In this document: one piece after another, positions 8,727 to 18,171 of the stretch
How positions within the stretch are numbered: the stretch's first letter is position 1
Layout of the letters: each line of letters begins with the position of its first letter
From: Mnemiopsis leidyi
Lineage: Eukaryota; Ctenophora; Tentaculata; Lobata; Bolinopsidae
Assembly: GCA_000226015.1 (NCBI GenBank)
Contig: JH153578.1
Coordinates: forward strand, 92,781-113,228
Length of the DNA: 20,448 nucleotides
Direction of reading: 5' to 3'
Notes under the pieces: model-generated
The model's database searches: none
What the model saw: the letters and a program-made list of their open reading frames with translations, nothing else
Told to the model about the DNA's origin: nothing
Program-made: the position numbers and the translations under genes

Positions 8727-10285
8727 TGGAGTACGCACCGGCGGTCAAGATACACCAGGATTCTCAGTTTCACTGGAGCAACAAACACTCGGTATCTACT
8801 CTCCAGGATCTCATCGCACCCTACACAGACCAGCAAGACTCGCGTGAGGTGTCTCCTGGAGTTCAGATAGCAGCTGTGGGGTGTGATCTGATCTATGTCT
8901 CTTCAGAGAACTCTGTAACCGTATTGTTGGGAGCGCTAAACTGTAAGAATGAGGTAAAACGAGAGGAAGTTCTTGTTAAAACCGAGCTAGAGAGTAAAGT
9001 TCATCCCGACAAAAGTGAATTAGCAAAAGATGTAGTTCTCATGCCAGCAGTATCAGATATACAAGTGTTTCAGACTCAACTTTCAGTGATGGGGATTTCA
9101 GAAGGATCAGACAATTCAGTAATACTTCACACGATGTATCACGTGATATTGCTCAGTAAAACTGATGACAAGTACGAGGAAGAGACACTGTACACATCAG
9201 AGGAACACATTTTGTCAGCAATGGCGGGGGATGGTGGATGTCTCTATATTGTCACTGTATCTGCTCTACTCGAGAGAACAGACAAGAAGGAGATATCGCC
9301 GCTACTGGACTTGTCTGATCTCTGGCGCGTACACTCAGTAGACCGTGTAACATTCACGCTCTACAAAGACTGGTTTGTAATTGCAGAGCCGAGTGCGGTA
9401 CATTTCCTCAGTGAAACAGAGCAACACACGGTATGTACCGTCCCTAACGATCACATCGAGTACACGGAGAGATTTCTGAGCATAACGGTGTCCGGAGACG
9501 ACATGATCGTTGTTTCTTCTAGCTATGTCCTAGTTTACAGTATCTGTATTCCTATCTGCTTAGAAGTTTCCCTTCCGAATCTACTCACTTTGGAGCTAAA
9601 ATTCAAGTTATCACACAATGTTGGAGACGCACATAGTGCACAGTTTTATCCCTCTCAGACAAATAGTATTAAATTTTCAGTGTTTTCGGACCTTAAGTGT
9701 TCTTTTTTCAGTCTCGAGGATAAGCCGAGAGACTGTGGTTTGGTAACATTTCTCTTGCCCTACAGCCATGTTATGGTGAAGTCTCTCTGTATGTCTGTCT
9801 TGGAAAAGTCTAGCTATCTGGACTTGGCTGTGGACAAAAGAAACTTTGTAACTAGGAGAATAAGTTCTGGTGTATGTGGAGCTCATTGTTCAGACATGGG
9901 TGGATTACATTTTATCTTAAACAAACACAATGATTTATTTTATAATGCCCCACAATTAACTGACCCGTCTGAAAGAGAAAGATTGTGGAGTTCATGGTTT
10001 GTAAGTGTGACACCCGAAGAACAATTTTGGATAGACACCCATTCTGCCGACGGGGCCTACACTGCTTTACTCAATAAAGGTCGAATTGCATCTAATACAA
10101 GAACTTTGCAGAAACCGGGCAGTCGTATTACTGCGTCTAAATCTGACCAAGTAAGGTCACTAGTGGATGAGTCGGTAGACTCTGAAGTACCGCTGTCAAG
10201 CCTTGTTTTATCACGTGACTCCGTTTTTGAGGGGGTTGACGATAAATACGTCAATTTGCTTCTTGATAATTGGGACTGGTCCTAA
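8726..10285 (+). CDS. uninterrupted 519-aa protein, family unrecognised
   Basis: An uninterrupted frame from ATG 8726 (MEYAPAVKIHQDSQFHW) to TAA 10283-10285. The frame is also open at GTG 8723, but the ATG has the better start context. No signal peptide is visible. The body alternates short hydrophobic strands with polar turns (CDLIYVSSENSVTVLLG, GGCLYIVTVSALLER, DDMIVVSSSYVLVYSI), the texture of a beta-propeller such as a diverged WD-type fold. This is inference from pattern only, as no clear WD repeats are seen. The C-terminal 80 residues are Ser/Asp-rich and finish with DKYVNLLLDNWDWS, an acidic-aromatic end that could be a docking peptide. It lies 216 bp upstream of ABITRAM on the same strand, each with its own apparent start. 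I considered NUDCD1 and NOL11 and saw no match. Function unknown. Confidence 0.8.
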   Translation: MEYAPAVKIHQDSQFHWSNKHSVSTLQDLIAPYTDQQDSREVSPGVQIAAVGCDLIYVSSENSVTVLLGALNCKNEVKREEVLVKTELESKVHPDKSELAKDVVLMPAVSDIQVFQTQLSVMGISEGSDNSVILHTMYHVILLSKTDDKYEEETLYTSEEHILSAMAGDGGCLYIVTVSALLERTDKKEISPLLDLSDLWRVHSVDRVTFTLYKDWFVIAEPSAVHFLSETEQHTVCTVPNDHIEYTERFLSITVSGDDMIVVSSSYVLVYSICIPICLEVSLPNLLTLELKFKLSHNVGDAHSAQFYPSQTNSIKFSVFSDLKCSFFSLEDKPRDCGLVTFLLPYSHVMVKSLCMSVLEKSSYLDLAVDKRNFVTRRISSGVCGAHCSDMGGLHFILNKHNDLFYNAPQLTDPSERERLWSSWFVSVTPEEQFWIDTHSADGAYTALLNKGRIASNTRTLQKPGSRITASKSDQVRSLVDESVDSEVPLSSLVLSRDSVFEGVDDKYVNLLLDNWDWS

Positions 10286-10325
10286 TACGCATTTATTGAA
10301 ATTTTCTTATTTCATGATATTTGTG

Positions 10326-10331
10326 AATAAA
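10326..10331 (+). terminator. poly(A) signal AATAAA
   Basis: Canonical AATAAA in ttgtgaataaatgtaaac, about 40 bp after the stop of the 519-aa gene and about 170 bp before the ABITRAM start. It implies a very short 3' UTR and separate transcripts for the two genes. Confidence 0.6.
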
Positions 10332-10501
10332 TGTAAACAAACTGACAAATTATAATCTTATTTATAGAGTAAAGATTTTCACTTATCCAATATGTGCATT
10401 GTTCAGTTTGTATACTATGAATTAAGTTAACCGAGGTCCGAATTAAAGATGGACATACAAGGAATGAGATAAATCTAAAATATTTCGAAATAGTTTAGAA
10501 G

Positions 10502-12236
10502 ATGCTCACACTAGAAGACCTACGCGATATAAACGTCCAACAGGGAAAACTTCTAGATCGTTACTACAATGTGAGGCACGTAGCAGGTGGGTGATCTAAC
10601 TTTACTGAGTTTTACAAATCAAGTAAACTATTCTTTCTCTCTAACGTAGCATTGTGTGTCAGTTCGTGTCAAGCTAAGGGGGAATGTTCGTCATGTCAAC
10701 ACTTCTGTCGGGTATTTGCTGGCTAGCTCCATTTCCCGACTTACAATGTTTCTGTATGTGATCGGAGTATGGTGATTGTGGTACAGTGTGAAGTGTTTCT
10801 GTATGTGATCGGAGTATGGTGATTGTGGTACAGTGTGAAGTGTTTCTGTATGTGATCGGAGTATGGTGATTGTGGTACAGTGTGAAGTGTTTCTGTATGT
10901 GATCAGAGTATGGTGATTGTGGTACAGTGCGATTAGCACTGCTAAGACGTAAGTGTATTGCTAACTAGCTGTTGCTGAGTAGCAAGTATCTTGTGTTGGG
11001 TAACTCTTGCTACATAAATGTTGGTAAATTGATCTGGTGTATAAAATAATTGTTGAAATTTAATTACTGCTAAGTGGAAAGTAACAACTGCTCAAAACCC
11101 CCACCGAATCTTAGTAAACTATAGGTAAATATATGATATTAAATATTCCAAAAATCAACTAATTTATGTAACCAGTGCAGAAGAAGGAAAATGTATTGTC
11201 GGTCAGTCGGGAAAAATTTCAGTTAAACTACAAGCAGTGACAACTGTCCAATTCTTCTTGTTGTTGATCTTATGGTGTGTTTTTGGACTTTGGAAGCCCT
11301 AAAAACCCTGTTTTTCAGATGCTGGAAAAGTTGAAGGAAACGACCAGACAGTAGCCCAGCACCATAATGGGTCCGTCGATCAAATTTCCTAACAATAAGA
11401 ACACTCAATTTACTAGTACAGTAATTTTTCAACCTAAAATTAGTTTTTTTTTCTTTTCCCTAAGAGACAAAACGTTTCTAGAAGGAAAAAGTTCAGTGAT
11501 AACGAACTTTTAATGCTATCGATGAACAACATTGCGTTTCAGGTTGTGTGTTATTATGATTCACCCCTCCCATCCAATATGTTCAAAAACCGTGCAGAAC
11601 GTTGATTTCAAGATAAGTGTAAACTGTGATCGCTCTGAAATAGTCCTGTCTGGAAAAAAGAAGAGAGGTAGGTGAAATATATTAAAGATCTTAACATTAC
11701 CTCTTTTGACTGTGTATTCAAACCAAGGTTAAGCATGTTTAGGGTAAGCACAGTAAAATGTATTCCAGGAGCCCAGTTTGTGAACCCTAATTCCAAACTC
11801 TGCAACGTAACCTGTACGGACGGTACGTCTTATATCCTGTACTGCGGAGTTCGCGGCAAGCTCCTCGAAGTTAACGACAACTTGAAATCTTCGCCACAGC
11901 TCATTGCTCAACGGGTGAGTTTTTGTAGTGACAATCCACAACTTGTTTTATTAAACTTAATTTTCAAGTTTTTGGTGTACGATAAGCAAGACGAAAATCT
12001 AAACACGAGTTATCTGGATATTCGTGAAAATGTATTATTCTAATGTTCTATTTACTTAGTGCGATTCGGACGGATACATCGCTATAATTCAACCAAAAAA
12101 AGAAGAAGAAAAGACTGTATTGAAGGATCTATTAACCGAGGAGGACTTTATCCGACACAGTCAAATTAGAGCGAGTAATAAACACGAACTTGATGATATT
12201 ATAGAATCTGATTCGAAGAGACTTTGTCAATCTTAA
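10502..12236 (+). CDS. ABITRAM: ABITRAM (Simiate/FAM206A) orthologue, five exons
   Basis: Assembled exons: 10502-10586, 11319-11370, 11543-11667, 11769-11914 and 12060-12236. Phases agree at every junction and give 194 aa (human about 181). Recognisable family blocks in order are LLDRYYNVRH near residue 20; AGKVEGNDQTVAQHHNG; LCVIMIHPSHPI; ISVNC then SGKKKRGAQF; LCNVTCTDGTSYILYCGVRGK with LLEVND; and SDGYIAIIQPKKEE followed by DLLTEEDF. Four introns open GTGGGT, GTCCGT, GTAGGT and GTGAGT, the second being a weak donor. All acceptors end in AG. ABITRAM is described in vertebrates as a small actin-binding transcription modulator found in nucleus and neurites, with a biotinyl-lipoyl-like beta fold (family knowledge). 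Intron 1 carries a 47-bp tandem repeat. No nearby canonical AATAAA was found after the stop. Confidence 0.9.
10746..10932. repeat. 47-bp tandem repeat, 4 copies, in ABITRAM intron 1
   Basis: The unit begins tgtttctgtatgtgatcgga and ends ggtacagtgtgaag. It starts at 10747, 10794, 10841 and 10888, a strict 47-bp period. Copies are almost identical (ggag becomes agag in the last), so the expansion is recent. The unit length is not a multiple of three, and the minus-strand frame through it is a by-product. Confidence 0.95.
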
Positions 12237-12501
12237 ATCATCGGGGGAAATCGTATCAATACGTTCTTGCTGGGAGTATTTAATATTTTGTGTTATGTGG
12301 CGTATTTGAGCGGAAAAACCGCCAAATTACAAAGTAACTTATCAGGCCCAATTCTGGTACTCGCCAAGATATTATTTTTCGTGGCGCGTCAGAATATTAA
12401 ATCAATAGAAGTACGAAGTTTCCCTTGCAAAATCACGTGTTTTAGTGCCGCGCCGCGCGCTTATTTATCAATTGACGTTTAGGGCCGGACTCGTTCACAG
12501 A

Positions 12502-12509
12502 TGACGTCA
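12502..12509. promoter_or_regulatory. CRE/ATF-like palindrome TGACGTCA
   Basis: Perfect TGACGTCA inside the longer palindrome gatgacgtcatc, next to a CG-dense patch (gtgccgcgccgcgcgc at about 12444). About 60 bp downstream a similar gatgacttcatc recurs beside a second gagggggttt. This would suit a small promoter or enhancer, but no gene start follows in the next kilobase. Confidence 0.3.
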
Positions 12510-13580
12510 TCACCTAGTCGAGAGGGGGTTTCGGAATTATGAGATTTATCACAAGGGTGAGGGGGTTTAGCCAGTGATGACTTCATCAAATTTCAAACTT
12601 TTTTGCAGATATTCAAGATTTACCCGTAATTTTCTCTAATTTTACATATTCCGAAGGTTAACTTTTAAGAAAATAACTAATCATATAAATCGAGTAAAGT
12701 TATCTCGTTTAAACAGACGTCTTATAGAATATTGTGTATGAGGGAGAGGGTCAGTCATCAAGACATAGGGGCCAGGGGATTTGGGGGGGTGAAAATGCCC
12801 AAAACTGATGAAATAATTTGTAGAACTTGAACTGTGAACGACCCCTAGTTAACGGTTGTACACAATTCCGCTCTTTATATTTGTCGGTAATTTCTCCTTA
12901 AGATAAAACATCTATCATTTACCTCATGTATATCCGCGTTACCTAACTGTGTAAAATCTACATGTTAAGACGCCCTTCTGGTGCGATGTCTAATTAGGGA
13001 TATAACTGGGGATATATGATGTATATTCATATCATTTCCGTGCCTGCTTCTCGTAATTAGGTGTTATTTACTTTTCCACTGATCACCACTACAAAGATAT
13101 TTATATGATCATCCTGCAGTTCTAGCCTTGGCGCTGTACTTACACAGAACATTGTGAATTGCACAACTTCAAATGTTTCAATTGATTTATCATTTACACC
13201 ATTAATCACATTGTGATTTACAGACTGTAATTTGGATTTCCATTTTTTTAGCCGAGAGCCAATAGTCTCACTCTTGCTCAATTTGTTGAGCTGTGATTGT
13301 TGAGCAATGTTTTACTGACGCAGGGACAACCCAGTCCGCCACAGTAGGTTATCAACCTACAGCCCTGTTTATTTGTTGTACCGATACATTATGTCATGGC
13401 CTGGGGTCTTTAACATATTAAGCAGTTCGCTAAAAGGATGGGGGTTTACAATTCCAAGCATTTGTGTTTGGGGGAGGGTTTTTTGTCATGATTTCGTAAT
13501 GTTTGTCCTAATTTTTCTACCTTAAATTTAATTCCACTGTCGGTTCAGGAAAGGGGCCTTGATTAAGTTATGAAGTGGTG

Positions 13581-13622
13581 TAGAGAGAGCGTGAGAGGGA
13601 GTGAGAGAAAGGGAGAGATGAG
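13581..13622 (+). repeat. GA-rich purine tract
   Basis: Almost pure purine run (tagagagagcgtgagaggga and following bases) of about 42 bp. Simple-sequence tract with no further role visible. Confidence 0.6.
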
Positions 13623-13802
13623 CCGGTATCGTTACAAACAATAACTGAGTTAAGTAATTAAAGTCAGCAGGAGATCATATACTTGGTTTTCAATACATGT
13701 TAACGTTGTGCACACTGCTATTGTATTGGGCGCCCCTGCGATGTATTGTTTTGTTATTGTAGAATATTATGTTTTGTTTGTATTGCCAGGAGTCTGCACC
13801 CC

Positions 13803-13843
13803 GCATTGCACACTACTACTTGGACACTAGTTTTGTGCAATGC
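13803..13843. repeat. perfect 9-bp inverted repeat (hairpin)
   Basis: gcattgcac at 13803-13811 is the exact reverse complement of gtgcaatgc at 13835-13843, with a 23-bp loop. No flanking gene or T-run supports a terminator or RNA gene. Confidence 0.4.
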
Positions 13844-15067
13844 TCGCGACACCACTTTGACTTTACATCGTAGTCTTGGTCTAACTTAATCGTAGCTAGT
13901 TTTACTTCGTCCACGTGACGGAGAATAATAATTATCTTCCCGTAGCAACGGTTACGAGAAACATAATTGTTGTCTAATGGAAAAGTTTTTCTACAGGAGG
14001 ATAATTATCCTTAAATTGGAATATAGTCTTACTGTACTTGTTTTCTCGACATAATTTAACATTATTTAAACTTTGCGTTTGATTGTGTATCGCATTGCTG
14101 AAACTGAAAGTGGTCAGGTTAGTGATACTGATAGAATCGAACCGCAGTCTCATGTCGAATAAGTTCTGTTGTTGGTATTTGGGTAATTTTAGGGAGGGGT
14201 CACAAATTTTACCAATGATATGCTAGAGTGCATTGTTTTTAAACACCTCAACAACATGTCGAAGAGTTTAGGAATGTAAAATGTGATCAATGTGTAGTAT
14301 TCAACTGTGGCACGTATTAGTATATAATTTACAAAAAAGAGGTTTATGTGACGTTAAACTTAAAGTAGTAAATTTGTTTTGAAATCGACAATCGTAAGGC
14401 CATTTGAAGAACATCAAACGATGACAATTATTTGTAAGTTGTTGCACCTTCACTTAAAATCTTAATCTTGAATACTTCATAAACACGTTCTTGCTATCGG
14501 TGTTACTTCTGTTTTTAATATATATAATAAAGGACCAATTTTCATGTTTCCAAGTAACCGTAGTCCGTACCGGATACAAAATAATTTACTCAATTAATTT
14601 CCTAACTCATGTCAAATTGGCAAAATGTGGTTAACTATAATATATATTGCCTGAATGAGGAAAGTTTCTGATTATAAATAAAATAAGTGAAATTTAAGAG
14701 AAATGGATGATATTTTGGACAAAAATGATTTTAGCTAACATGGTAACGTTATTACTATGGCTGGAAGACTCGAAAAAATTCCCCTTCCATGCCATAATCA
14801 AGCGTTATCATTTGAAAACGATTTCCTCCACCTTGACCTAGCGGAGAAGTATTACTATTTACTATACATAAGTTTATACAAGTTTATAGGTTGTCGAGTT
14901 TTTTCAAGAAGAATAAACAAGTTCTAAACTCTTTGTTAAACTAGTATATGGAAGGAGAGCATGTCGATCTTCTAACGATTTCGCGTTTCTCATTCTGTAG
15001 TAAGGTTGACGTTCTTCAGAATATATATATTAATATTGAACAACCCCGTGTAAAATGATTTATACTT

Positions 15068-15082
15068 GGGGGGGGGGGGGGG
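15068..15082 (+). repeat. 15-base homopolymeric G run
   Basis: Fifteen consecutive G residues directly abut, and merge with, the left end of the inverted-repeat element. This is a likely replication or sequencing slippage site, so its true length may vary. Confidence 0.9.
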
Positions 15083-15491
15083 CAACTAAAAAAACTCAAT
15101 AGGGACCCTAAAATTCCCATAAAATTCCCAAAATAGTGCAACTGAAAGTGAAAAAGTCTAACATAATATTCAAAATTCTATATCTAAAAATCTAAAAAAC
15201 TCAATATCACCCTAAAATTCCCAATATTGGTATAGAGTTTTTTTCGAGTTATAAATATAATAAAATTTTCCCAATTTGATCAAAAAACCACTTGAAAATC
15301 ATTGTAGGCAGTAAGATGTAATCATTGTAAGATTTTAGTGGTAATCACGTAGTAGATTCGATGATATTACTGTATAATGCAACTGAAAAGGTCTAAAAAT
15401 AAAATAAGTCAAACTCAAAATTCTATATCTAAAAAAACTCAATAGGGACCCTAAAATTCCCAAAATTGATATAGAGTTTTTTTGAGTTGCC
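15081..15491. mobile_element. MITE-like element with terminal inverted repeats
   Basis: The left end ggcaactaaaaaaactcaat and the right end tagagtttttttgagttgcc are imperfect reverse complements, enclosing about 410 bp of AT-rich non-coding DNA. Inside, a module of about 110 bp is repeated: gcaactgaaa, then a..gtctaa, caaaattctatatctaaaaa, actcaat, ccctaaaattccc and tatagagttttttt occur at about 15139-15250 and 15379-15486. A half copy sits at the left end. No coding capacity is seen, consistent with a non-autonomous DNA element. A target-site duplication is not evident, partly because the left end runs into the G tract. Confidence 0.6.
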
Positions 15492-15739
15492 TCTCCCTAC
15501 TTTTAAAACAAAGACTACTGTTATCCCGAAATATAAGAAACTTAGCTGATCATTTCGCGCCATAATGATAAAGTATGACTATTGTAGTAATTCCAGTGGA
15601 GGTTCAAGCGTTTTATTGCGATATTTTGCTTGAATAAGCTGGGGGACATGGCATTCGGTAGAATTTCAATTTGCTAAGGTTAAATGTCGTCATAAATCGC
15701 CCTTTAACCCATTCAATAAATATATAATTCCCTTCTAGT

Positions 15740-16042
15740 GGTTTCAGCACTTCTCCGCCTCTCTTTTACGCCACTGATTTGCCTGGGTGAGTGGGTACCT
15801 CAGTCTTTGTTGCTTTGATAAAGAGCCGTGCAGCAGCCGGTAATCCAAGCTACTCGACGTGCTTGGGAACCTCAGTCTGACTCCATCAGTATCAGTATCA
15901 TATCTGCTTCGCCATCTCATCACCGGGCGCTGCGTGGCTTTCTCTTCCAATATACGGTTCCCTCCTCAGGCCGTGTTGCAAAGCATTGCCTGGGCCAGGT
16001 AACCACATCACAGCCACAGTCTCATTTTCACTTCTATAGATC
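15740..16042. other. GC-richer block of unknown nature
   Basis: About 300 bp that is visibly less AT-rich than its flanks, with an overlapping open frame on each strand (15744-15950 minus, 15828-16124 plus). The near-repeat ggtacctcagtctttg / ggaacctcagtctgac lies inside. The composition suggests a transposon fragment or SINE-like piece, but I recognise neither a protein motif nor tRNA-type A/B boxes. It directly abuts the small inverted-repeat element at 16043. Confidence 0.35.
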
Positions 16043-16138
16043 TTGTCGCGGTTATACCCGACTGTCGATCTCGCAGCTCAAAGCTGAACAAGTAGACGGA
16101 TATAATCTCAGTGGACGGATATAATCAAACCGTGACAA
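16043..16138. mobile_element. 96-bp element with 11-bp terminal inverted repeats
   Basis: The left end ttgtcgcggtt (16043-16053) and the right end aaccgtgacaa (16128-16138) are reverse complements with one mismatch. The interior contains cgcagctcaaagctgaac and a direct repeat of ggacggatataatc. A diverged, inverted copy of the left two-thirds is found at 17977-18042, which supports a dispersed repeat family. It is probably a very short non-autonomous element; no target duplication is visible. Confidence 0.55.
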
Positions 16139-17121
16139 CAAACACCTGGAGCCTGCACCATGTATTATTTCTCTTCGATTTCACGGCTCTCATTTCTCCA
16201 GTTGTATCAATGTATCGAGTTATGGTCCGGTTTTATAGTTATTTAAATGAGCACATTCAGGGTGGGACAAGGCACTAGTAACGTATCTAATTAAATTCAA
16301 TAAAGTATCTGTCGCTCCATTTATAATGATAATTGATGATAATTGCGCTCAATTCTCGCGTCTGAGCTTATTAGCTAATGTCTGCACGCTTGGGAATATG
16401 ATGCAGTAGCTAACTAATGTAGCGCTAGATATGAATATAATGTAGCACTTGTGTAATAGGCAGATACTGTAATGCCATAATGGTTCCTGGCTAGCCTCTC
16501 CAATGAGCTAAAGCTGTACGTTTTTATTGCACTTATATGTAGATATCGCAAAATTTGTAACATTTTCTAGCGTTTATTGATCATACCGATTTACAATATA
16601 TTTTATAAAATGAAAATTACTACTAGATTTTTGATTAATTTTTTTATAATTTGGTTTCTTATCATTTGGATACGATAACCACGGTAAATGATAACCAAGT
16701 TTTGGTTCAATTAGGACATTTGCGCAAAAATTTACATAGTCTATTGATTCTTAAGGAAGTCTCAAATTATCATTATCAGGTATTGCTGCAGTTTCTGAAG
16801 TTTAGTATTACTATTTTCATTCAACTGCATTTCACAGTTTCATGATTCTGCTCTATTTTGTTTTATTTAGGTTTAGGTCTTATTTTGTAATCTTGAAGTT
16901 CTTGCTCTGGAAACATGCCATCTGGCGCAGGAATTGCTCTAGATTTTCGATAAATAGAACACAAAATTGTTGTACTTGTAAGCTTCGTATAGATAGAAAT
17001 TCACTCAGGTTGCAATGATTACTTTCACCATGCTACTAATAAATCCTGTACAACAAATACAATAGCATCTCGTTGCCATGCCAAATCTTTGCATCTCCTT
17101 GGTGCAGTGACCATAGCCCCT
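16139..17121. other. AT-rich stretch without a recognisable gene
   Basis: A 64-codon frame at 16651-16845 is low-complexity and unlike any family. One AATAAA occurs near 16300 with no gene in front of it. Nothing else is supported. Confidence 0.5.
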
Positions 17122-17935
17122 TTCCAACCATAGTAATTAGTTACATTAACTTGTAACCACAGCAACAGATACATCTACTTGTAATTACCATAGCAACAGT
17201 AACATCTCCTTGTAACCACAGTAACAGTTACATTAACTTGTAACCACAGCAACAGATGCATCTACTTGTAACCATAGCAACAGTTACATCTCCTTGTAAC
17301 CACAGTAACAGTAACATCTACTTGTAATCATAGCAACAGTTACATCTCCTTGTAACTATAGTAACAGTTATATCTACTTGCAACCATAGTAACAGTTACA
17401 TCTCCTTGTAACTATAGTAACAGATGCATCTCCTTGTAACTATAGTAACAGTAACATCTCCTTGTTACCAAAGCAACAGTAACATCTATTTGTAACAATA
17501 GGCAATAGCAACAGTTACATCTCCTTGTAACTATAGTAACAGTTATATCTACTTGTAACCATAGCAACAGTAACATCTACTTGTAACCATAGCAACAGAT
17601 ACATGTACTTGTAACCATAGCAACAGTAACATCTCTTTGTAACCATAGCAACAGTTACATCTCCTTGTAACTTTTGTAACAGTTACAATGTTACATCTCC
17701 TTGTAACTATAGTAACAGTTACATTTCCTTGTAACCATAGAAACTTGTAACCATATATGTAAACATATAAGTAAAAGTTCATCTCATATAACCACAGTAA
17801 CGGCTAAATCTGCTTGTTAGTAACAATTTCATCTATTTCTATCCATAGTAACAGTTACATCTACTTGTCACAAGAGTAACAGTTACATCTACATGACATG
17901 TAAAGTTACAGTTACATCTACTCCTTTCCAATAGT
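17122..17935. repeat. 28-bp minisatellite, each unit carrying an RFX X-box-like motif
   Basis: The unit is approximately GTAACCATAGCAAC followed by AGTTACATCTCCTT. Successive starts at 17212, 17240, 17268 and 17296 show a strict 28-bp period. Over two dozen copies run through the array with increasing decay to the right. The 14-bp core fits the RFX X-box consensus GTNRCC-N0-3-RGYAAC exactly in about ten units (for example 17153, 17212, 17240, 17268, 17296). Many other units read GTAACTATAGTAAC, one step away. All copies have the same orientation. Whether RFX proteins bind here is inference; the repeat structure and motif match are directly visible. Confidence 0.9.
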
Positions 17936-17976
17936 AACATTTATATACATTACTTTATATTTGTATAACCATTGAC

Positions 17977-18042
17977 GAGATTATATCCGTCTACTGCGAC
18001 CGTTCAGCTTTTAGCTGCGAGAGTTGGGTATCATCGCGACAC
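17977..18042 (-). mobile_element. inverted, diverged copy of the 16043 element inside the minisatellite
   Basis: Read on the minus strand, this segment (gtcgcgatgatacccaactc, then cgcagctaaaagctgaac and gtagacggatataatctc) aligns with 16044-16109, with a few substitutions and a short indel. Minisatellite-type sequence resumes immediately after it (accatagtaatagttacacc), so the element appears inserted into the array or captured by it. Together the two copies form an inverted pair about 1.9 kb apart. Confidence 0.65.
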
Positions 18043-18171
18043 CATAGTAATAGTTACACCTACTTGTAACCATAATGACAGTTAGAACTTACAGTTAAAT
18101 ATTCTTGTTACTTCAGTTATGACATAGAACCAGAAGCCAACCAGTGGTGATAGTCTTAATAAATTTACTTT

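Larger units (their letters stand above)
12237..15067. other. gene-poor stretch downstream of ABITRAM
   Basis: Open frames at 12267-12482 (+) and 13057-13281 (-) are short and unlike any known family. The segment holds a small GC-rich patch with a CRE-like palindrome (about 12440-12515), a GA-rich tract (13581-13622) and two small hairpins (13345-13359 and 13803-13843). Otherwise it is AT-rich without a supported feature. Confidence 0.5.

Noticed and set aside
10691-10939. 82-codon minus-strand frame with His/Thr/Tyr repeats
   Set aside because: It is a translation of the 47-bp tandem repeat; the unit is not a multiple of three, so the protein repeats only because the frames happen to be open.
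12267-12482. 71-codon plus-strand frame just after ABITRAM
   Set aside because: No family resemblance, and it lies in the likely 3' UTR or spacer.
13057-13281. 74-codon minus-strand frame
   Set aside because: No recognised motif; isolated, without splice or promoter support.
14126-14150. tRNA-like B box (gaatcgaacc, minus strand)
   Set aside because: The flanking bases do not form a T-arm stem, and no A box or cloverleaf can be drawn at the right distance.
17549-17782. Minus-strand 77-codon frame with CYGYKEM-like repeats
   Set aside because: By-product of the 28-bp minisatellite; not a protein gene.
17122-17935. CRISPR-like array of 28-bp repeats
   Set aside because: The units are head-to-tail without unique spacers and the context is eukaryotic; it is a minisatellite.
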